Shown: positions 1 to 11,105 of the stretch, in pieces
How the letters are laid out: the number at the start of each line of letters is the position of its first letter
Position numbering within the stretch: the first letter of the stretch is position 1
Source: Diadophis punctatus similis
Taxonomy: Eukaryota > Chordata > Lepidosauria > Squamata > Dipsadidae
DNA length: 64,000 nt
NCBI GenBank assembly: GCA_023053685.1
Contig: JALIGW010000001.1
Span: forward strand, 51,476,859 to 51,540,858
Direction: 5' to 3'
Translations under genes and position numbers: made by a program
The notes under the pieces: generated by a model
Told to the model about the DNA's origin: nothing
Database searches by the model: none
Seen by the model: only the letters and a program-made list of their open reading frames with translations

Positions 1-39
1 TAGGCATGTTTTATAAAACAAAGAGTAGTGTAGCTGGGA

Positions 40-620
40 CTGATCAACCATAAGCTTCAATAGGTCCAAAATGCAGCAGTGCAGGCAACTATGGATGTAC
101 CTGACAATGCCTATGTTACACTTGCACCGGCTCCTAATTTGCTTTGGAGCGGAGTTCAAGATGCTGGTCATTATCTACATAGCCTTACATAGCATTGGAT
201 CAGGGTATGTGAAGGACCACATTACTCCCATCATTTCCACCCTTTCCATTAGATTAAGGAGGAGGGGCATGTATATGAAGAGTCTCAGTCATCCAGGTCA
301 TGATTGTCTCAAAAGTGCTGTTTCAAAAGGCAACTGGACTTTGAAGAAGAACTGAAGAAGCTTCTTGGATGAGAAGTGAAACGTCTTCCTCAAAGAAAAA
401 AAGAAAGTCCAGTTGCCTTTTGAAAAAGCACATTTGAGAGGAGGGGCATGCTTTGGGGACCCATCCATCACCTAACAAGACACAGGAAATGTACCTTTCC
501 ATAGATAAGCATGCTTTCTAGAACAACATACCACCTTAAGTTAAGTTAGCCCTGACTCTGCTCACCTTTCAGAAAGCCTGAGCTCAGGGAGATCATTAAG
601 CCCCCCTCCCTGTTGGTGTG
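40..620 (+). mobile_element. old L2-like LINE 3' fragment, interrupted
   Basis: The stretch from about 60 to 240 reads like the C-terminal end of an L2-group reverse transcriptase ORF (an 'NAAVQA...FK.LVI.YIALH..GSGYVKDHI' pattern). It matches the better preserved L2-like copy at 53098-53757 at protein level. It has many substitutions and no usable frame. The match appears to resume after position 450, because the copy is split by the insertion at 272-438. The right limit is uncertain. Family assignment is from recalled L2/CR1-group features. Confidence 0.55.
272..438. mobile_element. Penelope-like (PLE) tail fragment, folded back, with 12-bp TSD
   Basis: A 167-bp insertion lies between two exact copies of 'aggaggggcatg' (260-271 and 439-450), inside the L2 fragment. 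Inside it, 310-342 and 404-436 are inverted copies of each other with about three mismatches, separated by a 61-nt loop. The loop contains 'cttcttggatgagaagtg' followed by 'aaacgtcttc'. A similar sequence recurs at 2672-2770. I recall this tail from fish and reptile repeats and assign it to Penelope-like elements from memory. The duplication and fold-back are seen directly; the family name is inference. Confidence 0.55.
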
Positions 621-1121
621 TAGTGACTTTGACAGCCACTTTGTGTTTTAGTTATGTGTCAACCCTAATTTTTTTTAACCTTCACTAGCAGCAGAGTTAT
701 ATTTGTGAGATAGGCAGCCATATAACTTGATTTAAATAAATAAAAATGCTCAAACAAATACCACAAATAATGAAGAGACACAGCGTATTAATAGTAAGGC
801 CAGTCTTGACCAACAAGTACATTTTGTTGGCTCAAATAATGAGCATCTCTGATATAAACAAAAGCAAATTAAATAAATTTAGTTTGAAAATCCAACATAC
901 AATTATAACTTCCACGAAACTGTAAAGCACAGAAATATTGACACTTGGGTCTATGCAACTGTCTATCACCTATTTAATAAAACACCAGGCCTCTACCATG
1001 AATATTTATTTCTGATTTTATCATAATTATATACTACCATTACTAATCAGACTCTGGATGAGGCATGGAACTAATAGAATCTTGACTAATCCACTAACTC
1101 ACATTAAAACATCAAACCATA
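451..1121. other. mostly unannotated AT-rich DNA
   Basis: The first 170 bases probably continue the decayed L2 fragment. From about 620 I see only low-complexity AT-rich sequence, with no coding or repeat signature. Confidence 0.5.
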
Positions 1122-1129
1122 GACTAGAT

Positions 1130-1565
1130 CAGTGATGGCGAACCTATGGCACGCGTGCCACAGGTGACACGCGGAGCCATATCTGCCGGCACACGAGCCG
1201 TTGCTGTAACTCAGCTCCAGCGTGCATGTGTGTGGTGGCCAGCTGATTTTCAGCTTGCACGGAGGCTCTGGGAGGGCATTTTCAGCTTCCGGAGGGCTTC
1301 CAGGGGGATGGGAGAGGCCATTTTTGCCCTCCTCAGACTCCAGGGAAGCCTCTGGAGCCTGGGGAGGGGAAAAAACGGGCCTATCGGGCCCACCAGAAGT
1401 TGGGAAATGGGCCATTTCTGGCCTCGAGAGTGCCTCTGGGGGGACAGGGGAGGCAGTTTTCACCTTTCCCAGGCATTAAATTATGGGTGTCGGCACTCGT
1501 GCATGCGCGATAGCACCCGCGCCCACGCTTTCGGCACCCGAGGGAAAAAAGGTTCGCCATCACTG
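1130..1565. mobile_element. hAT non-autonomous element (family with cagtgatggcgaacct ends)
   Basis: Perfect 16-bp terminal inverted repeats, 'cagtgatggcgaacct' and its complement, bound a 436-bp GC-rich element. An exact 8-bp target duplication 'gactagat' lies at 1122-1129 and 1566-1573. An 8-bp duplication with CA(G)...(C)TG ends is diagnostic of hAT transposons. The interior has no transposase; the ORFs through it (up to 141 codons) are by-products of its GC-rich composition. Related ends occur at 42026-43029 and near 62985. Confidence 0.92.
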
Positions 1566-1573
1566 GACTAGAT

Positions 1574-2206
1574 GGTTCCCCAGAACTTTTAGTTAAGAAA
1601 CAAAGACCTATTGACAAACAATGGGGTTGAGTATCTTCTGAAAGGAAAGCAAGCCCAGAACAGCAAGAGTTAAGTATACTTCTGGGAGAAGTGCCTTCCC
1701 CAAATACAGCCAGATTATAAAAAGCCTGTTGTCATGCTTATGCAGGGTACTGGCACTGCTTTTAAAGGCAGCGCTCCTACATGAATGGAATTCAGTTACA
1801 GAACGGAGTTCGTTGCTTTTTTAATGAATTATTTACAAAATGGAATAAAGCATTACTTCCTAAATAGTAATTTAAATTACATATAGTAACTATAAGTAGT
1901 TTGAATATGTTTGGTCTTCTATTACTTGAGCCATCCTTCTCTCTTAATGCCTTTTCTCTCATATTAGTTTTTCCTAAATTCTTCCCTGTCAAATCCCTCA
2001 TAAACAGAAATAATGCTGTACCACAAGCATCCAGAAAGGCCAAAAGCGAAACAAACAATGAGCATGCCTGATGACATCATTTTGCAAATGCCACCACCAC
2101 CAAAGACATTGGCATGCAAGTACACAATGATGGTATTTATTATCTCCATTGTTTGCTTTAGACGCTACTGGGTTGCCTTCAGAGGCATTTACCTTGGAGG
2201 GTAATT
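1574..2206. other. no recognisable feature
   Basis: Single-copy-looking sequence with no supported gene or repeat. Confidence 0.5.
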
Positions 2207-2207
2207 C

Positions 2208-2246
2208 TGTTTGTTTGTTTGTTTGTTTGTTTGTTTGTTTGTTTGT
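2208..2246. repeat. (TTTG)n microsatellite
   Basis: About ten uninterrupted copies of the tetranucleotide TTTG/GTTT. Confidence 0.95.
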
Positions 2247-2614
2247 ACCTTTGAGTTTCCAAGTCTCTATTGAAACTTTGATCTGAAGAAACCTTCTGTC
2301 CATGGGAGGCATGACTACAGTTTCACCACTATCCCACAGCCATTGTTTTGGTCACTTTAACAATCAAGTCAGAATGATATTTGTCCTGTTTCTACTCCCT
2401 TTAGGAACAATGATTTAAACTTAATTTTCCTGTCCTATTGAGTTCCTATCTCAATTATTCATTGTCAACAAGCTAATCTTCCCCCCAAAAAATCCTCCCC
2501 AGCATTTTCAAGTAACTTATTTTGTTGGACTCTTAATTAACAGGAATGCTACTGTACTTTATCATATCCTAGTCCAGCATTCCCTAAACTGTTGTTCTCT
2601 TGTCATCCATCTAA

Positions 2615-2772
2615 GATGCAAATTACCAGCTGTCTGCAAGGAATATAAATCCTTCCATTCCGTACTATCCTGTCAGAGCTGAAGAAGCTTCTTGGATGAA
2701 AAGTGAAACCTCCTCAAAAGAAAAAAAAACCAAGAAAGTCTAATTGCCTCCTGAAAAAGCACCTTTGGGACT
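2615..2772 (+). mobile_element. Penelope-like tail fragment, second copy
   Basis: It contains 'ctgaagaagcttcttggatg' at 2680-2699, then 'aaaagtgaaacctcctc', 'aagaaagtctaattgcc' and 'tgaaaaagcacctttggga', matching the right half of the 272-438 element with scattered substitutions. Upstream 'gaatataaatccttccattc' belongs to the same recalled tail. The left limit is approximate and no target duplication was found. Confidence 0.5.
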
Positions 2773-5738
2773 GTTAGTGTTAAATTAGCTTAATTGTGTC
2801 CACCATATTTAGAGAGCAACATGTTCATGAAGGTAATCTGATAATTTTTAACTCTTTCTGCTTTCCATAATTCTTTATGTCTTCCAAATCAAAGTGTCAT
2901 CCAGGTTTTTTGCCTACTTATTCATATTCCAGTATAACTTCTTTTAGCTAATACCAAGATTGCTGGCTCATTAGTTGAAAATAAACAGCTTGGATGACAG
3001 ACTACAAATATCAGAGACTTATTCCCTTTTTCTATGGTCATCCTCCCCTCCCTGTTCTACATCTAATATTGTATCTTGTTGTTTGTTCTAATAATTTACT
3101 TCTTTCTAATATTATATAGGCCAAAGTGGGAAATTGACTTGAATGACTTAAACGAGGATCACATATTGTTTTTTGTTATTCCATTCTTTATGTTGTTGGG
3201 TTTTTTTACTAAACTTAATGCAAACTTTAACTTTTTCCACTAGAATTCTTCATACAATCAACTTTTTAAAAAGTAGTGGTTGGACTCATGATATGAATTA
3301 CTTTAATAGCTGCACATATGTATCCTTTAGAAGAATCTTTTTAAAAGACTGGAAATACCCACTTAAATTGATTGGTGCAAAAAAGGTAAAATTCTGTAAA
3401 TAACATTTCCATTCCAAAAGGTTTCCAGTGGATTTTAGGAAGCTGCCAGGTTGAAGAAGAAGAATCAATTTAGGAAATGTTTGAGTAAATGCTAACAGCT
3501 GTTAATTGTTTATATACTACAAAAAACCAAAACCACATACAAAAGCTGCTATAAAATATGAAATACAGTATCTTCACTTTACAGTTTGAACAGTAAGAAT
3601 AATTTTTGGCTTGAGGAATCTTTTTGCATCCTCAGAGAAACTAGGAATAGTTTTTCGAAATTAATTTATTTCAATAGTAAAATTTAAACATATACAATAT
3701 ATGAAACAAAAATAACTGTGTGCAATTGGGTTCATTAGCCCAACTAGTGAAACTAGTGAAACTATAGTTATTATACTGGTATAAAAGTTTACACAAAAAA
3801 TATTTGAAAGTCATCCTTGGTATTGTCCACATGATATTTAGTCCCAAGGCATATCAAACATATAGGATAAAGAAATGTTAAAGAATATTGCAATTAAGAA
3901 GCATGAAAAATAAAGTTTAAAATAGATTTCTAACCAACATGAGTGAGGTAATGCTAGATAGAGATCAGTTGTTGTTTCTTTATTATTATCATTAACAGGG
4001 CCACCAGTAATATATTTGTGTAGTAAGATATGAAAAGAGAGGGCAGAGGATGCAAAATTGCTTCACCAGAACTACTTTCAATCATTAGCGGAGTAATTAA
4101 ACAAGAATCCAGAGTTGATGACAAGTTAAATTTTGAAGGAATGTCTTGAGAAAAAATGGGGAAGCTACTGCTTTCATAAGGCCAACATTTGCACAGCAGT
4201 ATAAAATAATAGCTACAATAATAAAGGAATCACATAAAATTGAGGTTTCTTAAACTTGTCTATGCAACATAAATTCTTTTTCCTGGCCTTCAGCAGCTCA
4301 GCTATGTATGACTGCTCCTACTATTATTATTCTATATGTCATTTGGCTGTCTTGCCATTGTTGCTTGGAGGCCCTATGCAGGTCAGAAATTATACTGGTT
4401 TTCAGTGTTAGTCTTTTCCCTGAAGTCATAAGTGCGGTAAAAAAGTAATTTCATTACAAAACTGCAGGATACATAAAATCATAATTTTGAAGGACATACA
4501 GGATGACTCATCCATACAATCTGACCCGATTCCTCCTTTCCTCCCAAGGCATTGTCCACCACTTCTCCATGTGGATCAGCTGTCTACCTCCATCTCAATC
4601 ACAGAATGACACAATGTTATTTTCTTTTCAACCCACAGATTTCAAAAAATAGTGCATTTAAAGTAACACAGAGACCAATCTTCCATAGTCTCTCAGACGC
4701 CTACATCATGATGGCATTAAAAATCAATTCAATAAATTCACCTCAGATTGTATTAATTTTATCACAAGCAAGTGATATATTCAATTACAACATAAAATCT
4801 TGGGATATATAAATATTATAATATTTGACTCAAACTATATTGGAACCAGCTTCCAATGTAATTTAGCACCTTTCAGTTAAATTTTTCAAGACTTACTGAA
4901 TTCTCAAATATGCCCCTTTAAAATCCCACTGCAATCCCTGTACTGCAGGACCTAGAAGAAGAAATCTTATCAATGGGCAGTAGTTTAGTCTACCTGAGGG
5001 CAACCAACTAATTAAATTGTCCTGTTCTGACACTGCTCTCTCTTTCTCATTTTTTCAAACAAAATTTAACTAGTTCCCCAGAATGGGTCTAAAATTGGCT
5101 AGATAATATCCCTGCTTCATAGGGGACTGGAACAACTTAATATTCCTACTGGGAGTATTCTTCTTCCAAAGAATAGAAGAAGAATACCAAATAATTGGTA
5201 CATTTTATTTGAATATGGTTTGTTTGTGCTTAAGTTTTCTTTCATAAATCAGATTTATAAGCCATTGTTGCCCTAACTTACAGCGATGTTGGAATATAGC
5301 CAGTGATGAAATCATCAGACATACATATCCAGCTTTGTGTGTATTTTGTCTCAATTCTTTCTTCTCTAATTAACTCTATCTCCATTATTGACCTACAGTA
5401 ATTCATATTTTGTTCTCAACTTTCTCATTTCTTCAACTTGTATTCTCTGATATGCCTCAATTTTCTAAGTATCTTCTCTAGTGAGCTAAACTTATTACAA
5501 TCTTTGAAAGTCAATTCTCAAACCATTCTTTTTTGGCATTTAAATAATAAATTAACTATTACAGTTCGTTTGAAAAAAAAATAGGATATATCTATCACCA
5601 GCAGGAAAGAAAGAACACATATCATTGAGAATGTTTGACATTTTACCTCAGTTTTTGAAAGTGACACAGTTCTTTCCATGCTCAATTGGGGAAATACAAA
5701 TCTCTTAATCTGTAAACATTTAAAAGGCTTCTGGCATT
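2773..5738. other. long stretch without recognisable genes or repeats
   Basis: About 3 kb of AT-rich, single-copy-looking sequence. The longest ORF (4552-4812, 86 codons) shows no domain. A perfect 12-bp inverted repeat (5155-5166 / 5176-5187) is the only structure noted. Confidence 0.5.
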
Positions 5739-5776
5739 GTGTGTGTGTGTGCGCGCGCGTGCGCCCATGTGTGCGT
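5739..5776. repeat. (GT)n/(GC)n dinucleotide tract
   Basis: A GT run grades into GCGCGCG and back to GTG, alternating purine and pyrimidine throughout, so it is a possible Z-DNA-prone tract. Confidence 0.85.
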
Positions 5777-6412
5777 ATTTATCTAGTCTTCAAAAAGAGA
5801 AGTATAGTGTAATTGGAAAGAAGCAGTTCATTAGTAGCTTGGAGCAGTTAGTTGAATCAAGAGACACTATAAGCTGAGGCTGTACCACTCAAAAGGTCAA
5901 GAAGTAGAAAGTAGCACTGATCAAAGACAGCTTTTTTCAGGACCCTGGACAGCACTCAGAGAAGAGTCTAGTGCTAACTTTTCTGAACTTGAATATCTTC
6001 TTCAGGATATATCTTTTGCTATACAATGAATAACCTTAAAAGAAATAAAATTATCTCCATCATTCTTTCCCCTCTGCACAGGAGAAAAGGATTCTGCTAC
6101 CTTGATTAATCTAGTCAAGGGTTGTTGTCCCTTAGATCTTGACCTAGTGCATTGATGTTCGAAACTATTTTGCCATTTTTGCCTAATTACTACCAAAGTG
6201 CGTGCTAAATCTGTAGATCATCAGAGTGAAGTAAGGATGCAATCTGGGTTTATTGCCATTGTAGAAACCGAGGCAATATTTTCCAGAGCAAGTACAGAGT
6301 CACCATCATTTGTTAAGTTGAAGATCTTTGAGTGAGCATTAAAAGATGTTTGGTTGGCTCTTCAGATTATTGGACTAACTGTTGAACTGTACAAGAATTT
6401 GAGAAGAACAGA

Positions 6413-6619
6413 ATGAAAACTATTCTACTTCTAACTCTTCTGTTATTCCCACTTGCCAGCTATGGCTGCTATAAGATAAAAATTCATTCACACACGATTA
6501 AACACAAAGAAAAGAAACTGGACACTGTAATAGAAATTATACCTATGTGGCAAATGTTCAAAAATAAAACTATTTTTTTTAAATGGGCTGAACATTCTTG
6601 TGTTTGGAGAATTTTATGA
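6413..6619 (+). other. 68-codon ORF with a signal-peptide-like N-terminus (doubtful)
   Basis: I do not recognise this ORF. It opens with M-K followed by a leucine-rich hydrophobic run (residues 3-15) and a small-residue stretch ending S-Y-G before C19. This is a good signal-peptide pattern with cleavage predicted near residue 18. The rest is short and lysine- and histidine-rich, with only two cysteines, so it fits no known secreted family I can name. The ATG sits in an acceptable context (aacagaATGa). No splice donor in the right place was found, so it could be a first exon, a tiny secreted peptide or a chance ORF; chance is most likely. Confidence 0.2.
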
Positions 6620-7639
6620 GATATTTCTTCATTTCCTAAGCTCTTTAAATATAAACATTAGTATATAAAGAATTCTTTTTTGCAATAGTAATTTTTCTTT
6701 GTTTTGACAGGGAAAACATCATTTAGAAGAGTGTATGTGTACGAGTTAGCAGTTATGTATACGATATCTGCTCTAGATTAGTCCTGCTTGAATGGCATCA
6801 TAAATGGGTCCATTCCTCAGCAGTTGTCTACTTCAGATGGAAACTTGACAACCTCTACTTAGTATGTCTTTCATAGTACACAATGAAGTGTAAAACTGCT
6901 ATGAAAAAGCATGTGTTTCAAAACAAACCATCTCTGTAATAAGCACTTAAAATACTTTCATTAATATATTTATGTATATAAACAAAAACTTAATATCACT
7001 ATAAAGAAGCCAAGATAGTGGTGGGAACAGGGACTATGTTTCAAGTTTTATTAAGTTCTATATATGTATAGAACTTAATGGCTTTGGCATGTCTGCTTAA
7101 CAGTACAGAATTTTACTAACATGCGCACTTACACACATACGTTAAAGCTTAATCAAAATTCTAAATTAGTAAATATTGAATTTAACCACGTTTATATCTC
7201 AGGTATTAGCAAATACTTTTGGTCTATAGAGATACAGTCCTTCTAATCTTTATCTGAATTTGCAATTAAGACTTCAGAGCTAGAGATATCTGTACACAGT
7301 TCTATATGCAGCTCTGCTCTCTTATATTTAAACGAGTGGTCCCAAACCATATCAGCCTCCCAATGCATCAAAAAGTAAATGTCTGATGTCTAATTGAACT
7401 AAGAGATAACAGTCTTTTAAGCTACGCTATGAATGCCTAGTGCAGGATTCCTTTGCCCAGAAAGAAACAGAGACAGAGGATAAAAACATGCAGGAAATTG
7501 TATAGTTACAGAGTATATTTGGCATTTATTTGCCCAATATTCAGTAAAAATAAATGCATGGAAGGAAGCCTCCTACTCATTTCTACTAATTGTCACCTCC
7601 AGGAGGACATTGTAGGAGTTTCAATATGAGCACTTAAAA

Positions 7640-7890
7640 AAGTTTTCTTTTCCAATCTCTTGTAGGCTTATATCAGTTTATCACAATTGAACAATTGTGT
7701 TGAAAAAGCCTCGGTCTGTTTAATGTCATTAGTGATTGTTCTATAGAACAAACAGCCGCTCCAGCATTCTGCTGCTGTTAATCTTAAATCTAAACTTGGC
7801 GGCACTTGGAGAGAGTCTCAAACACCGTTTGTTCTAACCAACGCATGTCTTTTAATCTATTGCAAGTCAAAGCTCTTATCTTTTTGTGCT
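7640..7890. promoter_or_regulatory. candidate conserved non-coding element with paired SOX-like sites
   Basis: Two perfect palindromes lie 36 bp apart: 7682-7699 (cacaattg-aa-caattgtg) and 7736-7751 (ttgttcta-tagaacaa). Both pair ACAAT/ACAA-type SOX half-sites in opposite orientation. The surrounding 250 bp is repeat-free and more balanced in composition than its neighbours. Enhancer function is inference only. Confidence 0.3.
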
Positions 7891-8087
7891 CAAGTCAGAG
7901 TAGTGCTTTCTTTCCCCAAATACTAAACAAAACCCAGTTAATGTATTTGAAGTCTTTTTTTTTCACCTGAAAATCCTTCCACTTCATTTAATTGGGCACC
8001 AGACTTCAGTATAATCTGTATAATTTACAGCCTTTTAATATATATGCTTTTAATTTTGGTAAAGTTAAATTTGCCGATGAACTATGG

Positions 8088-8428
8088 CAGGGGTCAGCAA
8101 CCCACGGCTCTGGAGCCACATGTGGCTCTTTCATCCCTCTGCTGCGGCTCCCTGTCGCTCAAAATATGCATCACAACCGCCAATGTGTGATACCCACTGG
8201 CACACGGTTTATTGAGATTTTCGACCCCCGGTAGGCCAACCATGGATAAATCCAAGAAAAGAAAAGTTTCAGAAGAAAACAGAACGTTTAATTCAACTAC
8301 ATATGCTAGTTCTTTGGCCGCTCAGGAAATAGTCAGCCACAGGAAGGGTTTTGTGGCTCCCGGTGTTTTCTTTTCTGTGGGAAACGAGTCCAAACGGCTC
8401 TTTGAGTGTTTAAGGTTGCCGACCCCTG
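8088..8428 (+). mobile_element. hAT deletion derivative (caggggtc ends)
   Basis: A 341-bp element begins 'caggggtcagcaacc' and ends 'ggttgccgacccctg' (one mismatch between the terminal repeats). It has an exact 8-bp duplication 'aactatgg' at 8080-8087 and 8429-8436. It keeps the first codons of a transposase (8242 onward) joined to the 3' non-coding end, so it is an internally deleted copy of an autonomous hAT element. A sibling in the opposite orientation lies at 9300-9642. Confidence 0.93.
8242..8300 (+). pseudogene. N-terminal stub of a hAT transposase
   Basis: The ATG at 8242 starts MDKSKKRKVSEENRTFN, a lysine/arginine-rich start that I recall from hAT transposases and transposase-derived vertebrate proteins of the GTF2IRD2/ZBED-like type. 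After about 17 residues the frame runs into sequence belonging to the 3' end of the element, so the BED finger, the RNase-H-like catalytic domain and the dimerisation domain are all missing. It cannot encode a working transposase. The family match is from memory. Confidence 0.5.
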
Positions 8429-9299
8429 AACTATGGGGTTATTTTACAGAACTAGCTCAGTAAGAATAGTGGTTCCTCAGAAAGTTTACCTATTCATGTT
8501 TAAAAAAATCATTTACTCAACCCAAAACCTAGAGGTAAAGGCCAGTGCAGAAATGAGACTGTGCATATTTATAGGTAAGACTAATACTATGGGCACCCTG
8601 ATTTACATGCCTAATTCAGAAAAGTAAACATTTTCCACTCAGAATCTGGCTTTGTGTCTCTGTATTAGTTCAAACTCACCTCATAGGCTTCCTGTGAAAC
8701 CCATCATCCTATCCCATCATCTCAACATATATGCAGAAGTACCTACAAGAAGCCGAATTATTTTCTCATGCTACCATACAATTAATCGTTACACAGTTTA
8801 GCCTTTAACACAAGAATCTCCTTTTCATCTTAGAAATTCTTTTATGTGCGTATAAACATTAATTGGTTCAATATTTTCCTCAATCCTATAGTTTACTAAA
8901 GGTTTTTACTTTAAGTGAGACCTTAGTTTCAATGTATGAAATACTTCAAAATACTCAGCTTGTCATATCAGTAGCCTGGCTGATTTATTTGAGGCAGTTG
9001 TCATCCATCCATCCATAAACATATATTTCACATAATACTCCCTCAAATACTAATTCAGTAATGAATACATCTTTAATGTAAGTGTAAAATTTGGGAAATT
9101 ACAATATAGAAATAACATCATATTCCACTCCACAAAGATTATAAAAACTTAGTGTACACTACAATTTATATGTCAGGATACATTTACCTAGTTTGCCTTG
9201 CTCTTTCAGACCAACAGTGGATTGGGAGAGATGTATCTAGGCAAAACCTCCCGGATGCACAATTTATGATGCAATCCTGTCCCAAAATTCTAACTAGTG

Positions 9300-9642
9300 C
9301 AGGGGTCGGCAACCTTAAACACTGAAAGAACCACAAAGGTCCTAACAGGAAGCCCCCCGTTCAATTCTGGAGCCAACCGGAAGTCCAGTTCCCCCACCAT
9401 AGAGTCTCTTCCTAGTGCGGCGTCCTTTTTCCTCTATCTGTCCTAACCGAAAGCCCTATCAATTGTGGAGCTGACCGGAAAACCTACCCCTTGCCATAGT
9501 GTCTCCTCGTGGCATGCCGTGCTTTTCCCCTCCCTAACCAGAAGCTCCTCTCAAAATTGTGGTGCTGTCTGGTGAGAGGGAGCTGCAATAGAAGGATGAA
9601 GGAGCCACATGCGGCTCCAGAGCCGCGGGTTGCTGACCCCTG
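9300..9642 (-). mobile_element. hAT non-autonomous element, inverted sibling of 8088-8428
   Basis: It starts 'caggggtcggcaacc' and ends 'ggttgctgacccctg', 343 bp, with an exact 8-bp duplication 'aactagtg' at 9292-9299 and 9643-9650. Subterminal sequence around 9600-9630 (gagccacatgcggctccaga) matches the left end of the 8088 copy in inverted orientation, but the interior is unrelated, with no transposase start. Confidence 0.92.
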
Positions 9643-9650
9643 AACTAGTG

Positions 9651-10405
9651 TAATAAATATCAAGCATTTCCACAAACATTCACAATCATTTTATAGGAAC
9701 AGTTCTTCTACATCTGAAGCAGCTTATTTTCAGCCATATATGTAGTGTGCATCTTCTCAGTTTGTATCTAGTTATCAAATTCTAACAGACATTTCTGTTT
9801 GAGATCATACATTTGTAGAGTCTTGGCCATGAAACCATAATAGCATGTGAAATGGAACCAAGTCTTTATATGGTAATTTGCTAAAAAGCACATATGGTAA
9901 TCGGAATAATCTAACCTTAAAGCTTTTTAATATTGAATTTTTAAGAACAATGTATCAGTATAGCATGAATATCTGTAGAAAAAAGCAGGGGTGTTGGTAT
10001 GCAAGAGCCATTAACAGAAGAAACGAACATAAAGACAATAAATGATATATCTGCTTGGGAAAGATGGGAGTGAAAAAGAAAGAGACTCAAAGTGATTCCA
10101 GCTTGATCATGTCTGGTTTAAAAGGGGAAAGAGAGAAACTGTGGCAAGCTTTCATGATTCTGTTTTTAATGTGCTATGCTAATATAGAGTTTCAGTAGTC
10201 CTCGCAATGTCTGTTTCCTAATCTGGCCTACCTCAGAGGCTGATGATAAGGTTCCCCAATTTAATCTGGAGCTTCTAGCAACTGTTAGTGATGTATGTTC
10301 TTCCTCCATTTAGGGAACTACTCAGCACACACCTCTCGCTTCGGTTAAAACAGGAAGACCTTCAGTCAGAATAACTTCCAGAAGCCAAAGGTGAAGATCA
10401 AAGAT
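9651..10405. other. no recognisable feature
   Basis: AT-rich sequence without a supported gene or repeat. Confidence 0.5.
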
Positions 10406-10599
10406 GAGCTGAGGTGGCATAGCGGTTAGAGGCAGTACTGCAGGCCACTTTAGCTGACTGTGATCCGCAGTCAGCGGTTCAAATCTCACCGGCTCAAGGT
10501 TGACTCAGCCTTCCATCCTTCCGAGGTAGGTAAAATGAGGACCCAGATTGTTGGGGGCAATATAAATATACATTGCTTATTGGTGTAAACCGCTTAGAG

Positions 10600-10960
10600 C
10601 AGTGGTTCCCAACCTTTTTGTGATCGAGTACCACTTGGAGGTCCCGTACAGTCGCCGCGTACCACCTGGTTCCAGAAAACTAAATTCGATCAGATATCAC
10701 TTTATTTCCATAATTGTACCGTTCCTTTTTTGGCCCCACGCATCCAGCAACTGGATTCTCGGGCTGCTGGGACCAGGTGGGTGGCATGTGGCAACAGTTG
10801 CAAATCGTTGCCAGATTATCTTGTGTTAGGCAGTAAACATTTTTGTGAAGTAAAAAATAACTAACTAAAAATCGTTCATGACCCCGAAAGTGTTCGCGTA
10901 CCACCTGGAAGGCCCTCGCGTACCACTAGTGTTACACGTACCACAGGTTGGGAACCACTG
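10600..10960. mobile_element. hAT non-autonomous element nested in the SINE
   Basis: A 361-bp element has perfect 16-bp terminal inverted repeats 'cagtggttcccaacct' and an exact 8-bp duplication 'gcttagag' (10592-10599 and 10961-10968). The repeated phrase 'gcgtaccac' near both ends marks subterminal repeats. No transposase remains. It is younger than the SINE it interrupts. Confidence 0.94.
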
Positions 10961-11005
10961 GCTTAGAGAGTGCTTGCACTGTGAGGTGGTATATAAATCT
11001 CACAA

Positions 11006-11006
11006 A

Positions 11007-11105
<99 letters not shown>

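Larger units (their letters stand above)
5777..8079. other. unannotated DNA with two notable spots
   Basis: Apart from the short ORF at 6413 and the palindromic SOX-like block at 7640-7890, no gene or repeat is recognised here. Confidence 0.5.

Noticed and set aside
1104..1617. Four overlapping ORFs of 78-141 codons
   Set aside because: All lie in the GC-rich hAT element at 1130-1565, on both strands, with no family resemblance.
4552..4812. 86-codon ORF in unique DNA
   Set aside because: There is no domain, leader, splice context or codon bias to support it.
5155..5187. Perfect 12-bp inverted repeat
   Set aside because: Short AT-rich and purine-rich hairpins of this size are expected by chance in 64 kb; the 14-bp case near 14957 is treated the same way.
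6413..6619. Assignment of the leader-bearing ORF to a venom-type secreted family
   Set aside because: Only a leader-like N-terminus is present; the cysteine pattern and length fit no such family, so no such claim is made.
10406..10500. A possible tRNA gene from A- and B-box-like sequence
   Set aside because: The segment is the tRNA-derived head of a SINE present five times here; no cloverleaf is evident.
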